A stretch of DNA of 64,000 bases from Ramlibacter tataouinensis (lineage in GTDB: Bacteria > Pseudomonadota > Gammaproteobacteria > Burkholderiales > Burkholderiaceae_C). Below are positions 59,038 to 64,000 of the stretch, one piece after another. The stretch is taken from positions 3,497,001 to 3,561,000 of the forward strand of contig NZ_CP010951.1 of the NCBI RefSeq assembly GCF_001580455.1, in the 5' to 3' direction. The translations under genes and the position numbers were made by a program. How positions within the stretch are numbered: position 1 is the stretch's first letter; every line of letters starts with the position of its first letter. A model generated the notes under the pieces. It was not told the origin of the DNA. It saw only the letters and a program-made list of their open reading frames with translations, and ran no database searches.

Positions 59038-59113
59038 TCGATTGGGCCCTGTCAACGGCCCTTGCCGCAACAAGGGGCTGCACGGTCCCTGCATTCACCC
59101 AAAAAGCTTAAGT

Positions 59114-59134
59114 CGCCCGCAAGTGACGCGGGCG
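59114..59134 (+). terminator. hairpin downstream of the LuxR regulator
   Basis: CGCCCGC, loop AAGTGAC, GCGGGCG: a perfect 7-bp stem 76 bases after the regulator stop. A second stem (GGGGAGG...CCTCCCC, 59217-59238) lies 71 bases before the next gene. Neither has a T-run. The 271-bp gap otherwise shows AAAAAGCTTAAG (59101-59112) and no clear promoter. Confidence 0.35.
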
Positions 59135-59308
59135 CAAGTTCGCGCTCGCTTTGCCGGCATGTCTTGAGCGTCCGATCCTAGGGTTTCTCCAAGGTCGTCC
59201 CCCCCTTGAAAAGGGAGGGGAGGGGATTTCGCCTCCCCACTTATCGTTTGTCCGCACCGGTTGGGGGGTGGGGCCCTCGGCGGAGCGGACATTTAACAAC
59301 GACTGAGG

Positions 59309-61021
59309 ATGCGATCCATGGCGAGACTCTTTCCTGCGATGCCGGCCCTGCGGCGGCACGCAATTCAAGTGGCAGTCGCCGCGCTGTGCGCGGCTGCCGG
59401 CGGAGCCGGGGCGGTTGAATTCGACACCGGCAACGAGGACGTGACGGTGCGGTGGGACAACACCGTCCGGTACAACCTCGGCTACCGCGTCGAGGGGCAG
59501 AACCCGGCCATCATCGGCAACATCAACCTCGATGACGGCGACCGCAACTTCAAACGCCACAGCATCGTGACCAACCGGCTGGACTTGCTCAGCGAGTTCG
59601 ACGTGGTCTACCAGAAGAAGTTCGGCGCGCGCGTGTCGGGAGCCGGGTGGTACGACCAGGCCTACGCCGGCGGCTTCGACAACACCAGTCTCGCCACCTC
59701 CAACCACATCGTCAACGGCCAGAAGGCCTTCGGCCTGAGCCCGTATGCCGACCGTTACTACCACGGCCTGTCGGGTGAGTTGCTAGATGCCTTCGTCTTC
59801 GGCAACTTCGACGTCGCCAATATGCCGCTGACGGTGCGTGCAGGACGCCACACCGTGAACTGGGGCGAAGGCCTGTTGTTGGGCGGGGCCATCCACGGCG
59901 TCACCTACGGCCAGGCGCCGCTGGACTACGGCAAGTCCGCCTCCACGCCCGGCACCGAAGCCAAAGAACTGTTCATGCCGCTCGCGCAGTTGTCGGCGCA
60001 GATGCAGGCCACTCCGGAACTGTCGCTGGCGGCCCAGTACTACCTGCAGTGGGCCTCCACCCGCATCATGGAAGGTGGCACCTACCTCGGCCCGGCCGAC
60101 CAGTACTTCCTGGGCGGTGAAGCCGTCCTGCAGCCGCTGCCCAATGGTGCCGTGCTGACCGTGCCGCGCGCCGCGGACGTCAAGCCCAAGGACCGTGGCG
60201 ATTGGGGCGTCGCTGCGCGCTGGAGCCCGCAGTGGCTGGACGGCACGATGGGCTTCTATTACCGGAACTTCACCGACAAGCTGCCGCAATCGGTCATCGG
60301 CCTCAACGGCGCGCTGCCGGCCAACTACAGGTTCACCTACGGCAGCGACATCGACCTCTACGGCCTGAGCCTGAGCAAGCAGATCGCCGGCGTGAGCATC
60401 GGTGCGGACCTGAACTACCGCAAGAACATGTCGCTGGCCACCGACTCGTTGGCCGTGCCGGCCACCCGCGTGATCGCCCCCGGCGAACTGGTGGGGCCGC
60501 GCGGCAACACCTGGCACGCCGTGGTCAACGCCATCGGCACGGCGCCTGCCACCCCGCTGTGGAGCAGCGCATCCTGGTCGGCCGAGTTCGCCTGGAACCG
60601 CTGGGACAAGGTCACCAGCGACCCGCTCAACAAGTTCAAGGGCCGCGCCGGCAACACGGCGCTGGACGCCGTCACCAAGGACTTCTACGGCATTGCCGTC
60701 AACTTCACGCCCACCTGGTACCAGGTGTTCCCGGGCGCCGACCTGTCCATGCCTCTCAGCTACTCGGTGGGTCTCAAGGGCAACTCCGCGGTACTGCTGG
60801 GCGGCAACGAGGACGCCGGCAGCTATTCGGTCGGACTGGCGCTGGACCTGTACAGCAAGTACCGATTCGACCTGAAGTACGTCGACTTCTTCGGCACGCT
60901 GATCGCGGCGGCCAACGGCGTGGTGCCGGCGCCGGCGACGGCGGTCGCGGGCGCCAACGGCCTGACGCCGCTGCTCAAGGACCGCGGCGCCCTCTACTTC
61001 ACGTTCAAGACCACTTTCTAA
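59309..61021 (+). CDS. DUF1302 family outer-membrane protein, copy 2
   Basis: 570 aa from ATG 59309 (ATG 59318 also possible), with a signal peptide ending near GGAGAVEF. It is collinear with copy 1 and nearly the same over long stretches. For example, 59471-59551 is identical base for base to 1957-2037. It differs mainly in the signal peptide and scattered loop residues. It ends FTFKTTF like copy 1, as expected for a barrel. First gene of the second cassette, behind the LuxR regulator. Confidence 0.86.
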   Translation: MRSMARLFPAMPALRRHAIQVAVAALCAAAGGAGAVEFDTGNEDVTVRWDNTVRYNLGYRVEGQNPAIIGNINLDDGDRNFKRHSIVTNRLDLLSEFDVVYQKKFGARVSGAGWYDQAYAGGFDNTSLATSNHIVNGQKAFGLSPYADRYYHGLSGELLDAFVFGNFDVANMPLTVRAGRHTVNWGEGLLLGGAIHGVTYGQAPLDYGKSASTPGTEAKELFMPLAQLSAQMQATPELSLAAQYYLQWASTRIMEGGTYLGPADQYFLGGEAVLQPLPNGAVLTVPRAADVKPKDRGDWGVAARWSPQWLDGTMGFYYRNFTDKLPQSVIGLNGALPANYRFTYGSDIDLYGLSLSKQIAGVSIGADLNYRKNMSLATDSLAVPATRVIAPGELVGPRGNTWHAVVNAIGTAPATPLWSSASWSAEFAWNRWDKVTSDPLNKFKGRAGNTALDAVTKDFYGIAVNFTPTWYQVFPGADLSMPLSYSVGLKGNSAVLLGGNEDAGSYSVGLALDLYSKYRFDLKYVDFFGTLIAAANGVVPAPATAVAGANGLTPLLKDRGALYFTFKTTF

Positions 61022-61034
61022 GAGAGTTCCAGAA

Positions 61035-62390
61035 ATGAAAAAACTCGCAACGGCAATGATTGGCGCGGGCCTGTTTGCCGCGCACCTCACCGCCCTGCAC
61101 GCGGCGGTGACGGCCGATGAAGCCAAGCAGCTGGGCACCACGCTCACCGCGATCGGCGCGGAGAAGGCCGGCAACAAGGACGGCACGATCCCCGAGTACA
61201 CCGGCGGCCTCACCACGGCGCCGGCCGGCTTCCAGAAGGGCAGTGCCGTCCGGCCCGACCCCTTCGCCAGTGAGAAGCCGCAGTTTTCGATCGACGCGAA
61301 GAACGTCGACCGCTACGGCGACAAGATGACCGAAGGCGCCAAGGCCCTGATGAAGGCCCGCCCGGACTGGCGCATGGACGTATACCGCACGCAGCGCACC
61401 GTGTCCGTTCCGAAGTTCGTCCTCGACAACACGGTGAAGAACGCCACGCGCGCGAAGCTGTCCGATGACGGCCTGAGCATGCGCGGTGCGCGCGCCGGCA
61501 TTCCGTTCCCGATCCCCAAGAGCGGCAACGAGGTCATGCTCAACTACCTGGCGCGCTACCAGGGCATCTCGAACGTCATTCCGAAGTACACGGCCTACAA
61601 CGTCGATGCCGCCGGCAAGCTGGTGATTTCGACCCAGGGCAGCTACCTGACCGAGAGCGTCTACTACGGCGACACGAAGGCGGACGAGCCGGTCTGGTTG
61701 AGCCGTGTGCGTGCCAACTACACCGGTCCGGCGCGCCGTGCCGGCGAGGCCGCCATGGTGGTGGACCCGATGAACTACTCGGAGAACGGCCGGCGCGCCT
61801 GGTCGTACCTGCCGGGGCAGCGCCGCGTGCGCCTGGCACCCGACCTGGCCTACGACACGCCCAATCCCAGCACCTCGGGCATGTCCACCTATGACGACAC
61901 CAGCATGTTCAACGGCAAGCTGGACCGCTTCGAGTTCAAGCTGGTGGGCAAGAAGGAGGTCTACGTTCCCTACAACACCTACCGCTTCACGTTCAACGAC
62001 AAGCCGGAAGACGTGTTCACGGCCAAGTTCATCAACCCCTCGGTGGTTCGCTGGGAACTGCACCGGGTGTGGGTGGTCGATGCGAAGCTGAAGGAAGGCC
62101 AGCGCCACGTCTATTCGCGCCGCACCTTCTACATCGACGAGGACAGCTGGCACGTGGTCGCCAGCGACCAGTACGACGGCCGCGGCCAACTGTGGCGCGC
62201 GGGCTTCAACTACCTGGCGCCCCTGTATGACGCGGGAACCATCAATGCCACGGCCAGTCACTACGACCTGATTGCCGGCACCTACTACGCCAACATCTGG
62301 CCGGGCGCCGGCGGCGTGAAGGTGATGGAGCAGCTCACGCCGGATACGTCGTGGACGGCCGACGCATTGGCGGGGCAAGGCGTCCGCTGA
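61035..62390 (+). CDS. DUF1329 family envelope protein, copy 2
   Basis: 451 aa, the same length as copy 1. Signal peptide to about ALHAAV; GTIPEYTGGL, GQRRVRLAPDLAYDTPNPST and RRTFYIDEDSWHV are conserved. The middle (about 195-255: QGSYLTESVYYGDTKADEPV, MVVDPMNYSENG) differs clearly from copy 1, unlike the flanking DUF1302 and RND genes. That region is a candidate for ligand specificity. It starts 13 bases after the DUF1302 stop, with a GAGAG ribosome site. Confidence 0.83.
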   Translation: MKKLATAMIGAGLFAAHLTALHAAVTADEAKQLGTTLTAIGAEKAGNKDGTIPEYTGGLTTAPAGFQKGSAVRPDPFASEKPQFSIDAKNVDRYGDKMTEGAKALMKARPDWRMDVYRTQRTVSVPKFVLDNTVKNATRAKLSDDGLSMRGARAGIPFPIPKSGNEVMLNYLARYQGISNVIPKYTAYNVDAAGKLVISTQGSYLTESVYYGDTKADEPVWLSRVRANYTGPARRAGEAAMVVDPMNYSENGRRAWSYLPGQRRVRLAPDLAYDTPNPSTSGMSTYDDTSMFNGKLDRFEFKLVGKKEVYVPYNTYRFTFNDKPEDVFTAKFINPSVVRWELHRVWVVDAKLKEGQRHVYSRRTFYIDEDSWHVVASDQYDGRGQLWRAGFNYLAPLYDAGTINATASHYDLIAGTYYANIWPGAGGVKVMEQLTPDTSWTADALAGQGVR

Positions 62391-62411
62391 TACCAGGCAG
62401 CAACCGCTGAC

Positions 62412-62452
62412 AGCGCCGCGGCCAGAGCGCAACACGCTTGGGCCGCGGCGCT
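62412..62452 (+). promoter_or_regulatory. intra-operon RNA hairpin between DUF1329 and YCF48 genes, copy 2
   Basis: AGCGCCGCGGCC and GGCCGCGGCGCT, a perfect 12-bp stem with a 17-base loop, starting 21 bases after the DUF1329 stop. No T-run follows. It covers the TTG at 62452, which argues for the later GTG 62488 as start of the next gene. Copy 1 has a different hairpin in the same place. Confidence 0.5.
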
Positions 62453-62487
62453 TGCATTTCCAGATCGACGTTCGCGAAAGCAAGCAC

Positions 62488-63489
62488 GTGCGCAACAAAC
62501 TGACCTTGGTCCAGATCGCCCTCTGGACCGCGACGCTCGCGGGTTCGGCCCTTGCCGAGCCCGTGTTCCAATCTCCCCTGGCACTGCCGGCCACCAAGAG
62601 CGAGCTGGCCATCCGGGCACCGCTGAATGCCGTTGCCATGGCCGGCCCGCGCCTGGTGGTGGCTGGCCAGCGCGGGCACATCCTGCACTCCGATGACGGC
62701 AAGACCTGGGCGCAGGCCGAGGTGCCCCTGAGCGCGGACCTGACGGCCTTGTCCTTCCCCACACCGAAGCTCGGGTGGGCCGTGGGCCACGAAGGCAGTG
62801 TGCTGCACACCGGCGACGGCGGCGCCAGCTGGCAAAGGCAGCTCGACGGCAAACGCATCGCCGATCTGTTGGCCAAGCACACCGGCCAGCCGGCCAACCC
62901 CGACCAGCCCCTGCTGGACGTGTGGTTCGAGAACGAGAAGCAAGGCTTTGCCATCGGCGCCTTCAACCTGATCCTGCGCACCGAAGACGGGGGCAAGAAC
63001 TGGACGCCGTGGCTGGACCGCGTCGACAACCCCAAGGCGATGCACCTGTACGCCATCCGGCCGGCCGGTGGCACGCTGTTCATGGTCGGCGAGCAGGGCC
63101 TGGTGCTCAAGCTCGATCGCGAACGCCAGAGGTTTGTCCGCGTGGCGCTGCCTTACCAGGGCACGCTGTTCGGCGTGACCGGCAACGCCAACATGGCTGT
63201 CGTGTTCGGCCTGCGCGGCAACGCCTGGCGCACCACAGACGGCGGCGCCAGCTGGAGCAAGGTCGAGACCGGCGTAGCGGCGGGCATCAGCGGTGGCGTC
63301 GCGCGCGCCGACGGCTCGGTGGTGCTGGTCAGCCAGGCCGGCCAGGTGCTGCTCAGTCCGGACGACGGTGCCACCTTCCGCCGCATCCCCCTGCTCAACC
63401 CCGCGCCCGTATTCGCTCTGGCCGATGCCGGCAAGGGCCATGTGGCCATGGCCGGCCTCGGCGGCGTGCGCCTCGAAGAACTGAAGTGA
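62488..63489 (+). CDS. YCF48/BNR-repeat periplasmic beta-propeller protein, copy 2
   Basis: 333 aa from GTG 62488, where a signal peptide begins (RNKLTLVQIALWTATLAGSALA); the upstream TTG is buried in a hairpin. Asp-box repeats DDGKTW, DGGASW, DGGKNW, DGGASW and DDGATF. Compared with copy 1 it has an extra loop, DGKRIADLLAKHTGQPANPD, after the second repeat. Several blocks are identical at the DNA level to copy 1 (the FAIGAFNLILRTEDGGK region, for example). It precedes the transporter by 11 bases. Confidence 0.85.
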   Translation: MRNKLTLVQIALWTATLAGSALAEPVFQSPLALPATKSELAIRAPLNAVAMAGPRLVVAGQRGHILHSDDGKTWAQAEVPLSADLTALSFPTPKLGWAVGHEGSVLHTGDGGASWQRQLDGKRIADLLAKHTGQPANPDQPLLDVWFENEKQGFAIGAFNLILRTEDGGKNWTPWLDRVDNPKAMHLYAIRPAGGTLFMVGEQGLVLKLDRERQRFVRVALPYQGTLFGVTGNANMAVVFGLRGNAWRTTDGGASWSKVETGVAAGISGGVARADGSVVLVSQAGQVLLSPDDGATFRRIPLLNPAPVFALADAGKGHVAMAGLGGVRLEELK

Positions 63490-63500
63490 AGTGAAGTGAC

Positions 63501-64000
63501 ATGGTGACGACGACCCACATCATCGACGACATGCCCGTGGTCCGCGAGTTGAAGGACTTCGATCGCGCCTCGGGCAACTGGCTGGAGCGGCTGGTGTTCA
63601 ACCACCGCCTGTTCGTGGTCCTGGCCTGCGTGCTGGCCACGCTCGTGCTCGGCTGGCAGGCCACGCGCCTGACGCTGAACGCCGCGTTCGAGAAGACCAT
63701 CCCGCAGCACCAGCCCTACATCAAGAACTTCCTCGACAACCGCAACGAGCTCAAGGGCCTGGGCAACTCGGTGCGGGTGGTGGTGGAGAACAAGGCCGGC
63801 GACATCTTCGAGCCGGCCTACCTGAAGGCCCTGCGGCAGATCAACGACGAGCTGTTCCTGACGCCCGGCGTGGACCGCGCCAACGTCAAGTCGCTGTGGA
63901 TGCCGGTGGTGCGCTGGAACGAAGTGACCGAAGAAGGTTTCACCGGCGGCCCCGTCATGCCGGACAACTACTCCGGCTCGCCGCGGCAGATCGACCAGCT
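63501..64000 (+). CDS. MMPL/RND-family efflux transporter, copy 2 (partial)
   Basis: The first 166 codons of a copy of the transporter at 6003; the gene runs off the window. It starts MVTTTHIIDDMPVVRELKDF, with one extra Thr and some changes relative to copy 1, then membrane helix 1 and the start of the first periplasmic loop. Bases 63569-63679 are identical to 6065-6175, silent positions included. Completes the second cassette. Confidence 0.9.
   Translation, partial: MVTTTHIIDDMPVVRELKDFDRASGNWLERLVFNHRLFVVLACVLATLVLGWQATRLTLNAAFEKTIPQHQPYIKNFLDNRNELKGLGNSVRVVVENKAGDIFEPAYLKALRQINDELFLTPGVDRANVKSLWMPVVRWNEVTEEGFTGGPVMPDNYSGSPRQIDQ

Noticed and set aside
59026..59045. Short ATTGATCG tandem at the end of the LuxR gene
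   Set aside because: Only about two and a half units, mostly inside the last codons; no symmetry or position suggesting a site.
62452..62487. TTG 62452 as start of the second YCF48 gene
   Set aside because: The TTG lies in the 3' arm of a strong hairpin and the added residues precede the signal peptide; GTG 62488 fits the signal peptide and the layout of copy 1.

Overview
The window reads as a chromosomal segment of a high-GC betaproteobacterium. The gene families (paired DUF1302/DUF1329 proteins, Bug/TctC and LivK-type binding proteins, an EpsA/E/F/G/L-type exopolysaccharide locus) and very GC-rich third codon positions suggest Burkholderiales, probably Comamonadaceae (Ramlibacter/Variovorax-like). 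That placement is inference. No rRNA, tRNA, CRISPR array, phage or transposase gene was seen.

Layout. (1) 1-8438, + strand: end of an acyl-CoA/lipid-type operon (enoyl-CoA hydratase tail, MaoC hydratase, 3-hydroxyacyl-CoA-type SDR) running into an envelope cassette: DUF1302 barrel, DUF1329, YCF48-like beta-propeller, MMPL/RND transporter. A severed acyl-CoA dehydrogenase C-terminus follows. (2) 8574-11268, - strand: LivK-like binding protein, with three 17-bp tandem motifs upstream, and a flavin monooxygenase. (3) 11384-23905, + strand: potassium-uptake island with a truncated KdpD-like kinase, a KdpE-like regulator, Kup, a 34-aa membrane peptide, kdpFABC and full-length kdpDE. Similar AT-rich boxes precede kup and kdp. 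(4) 23913-39116, - strand: compact biosynthetic operon with an 83-aa protein, a phosphopantetheinyl transferase, an NRPS (formyltransferase, condensation-like remnant, adenylation domain interrupted by a luciferase-like monooxygenase, PCP), a PKS (KS-AT-KR-DH-ACP-TE) and a fused biotin-dependent acyl-CoA carboxylase. (5) 39223-49615: GH5 glycanase, EpsA-type LuxR regulator, initiating sugar-phosphate transferase, EpsL, EpsE, EpsF, EpsG, a WecG/TagA transferase and galE. The locus carries a 3 x 63-bp repeat and a 216-bp nested palindrome. (6) 49659-56288: small housekeeping and accessory genes. (7) 56338-64000, + strand: MalT-like LuxR regulator followed by a second copy of the DUF1302-DUF1329-YCF48-RND cassette, cut by the window end.

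Most notable: the hybrid NRPS/PKS operon has everything needed to make, prime and feed a small N-formylated, glycine-started, reduced and dehydrated polyketide (inference). The two direct-repeat cassettes, offset by about 57.5 kb, show patches of near-identity that suggest gene conversion and could recombine to delete everything between them, including the biosynthetic operon.
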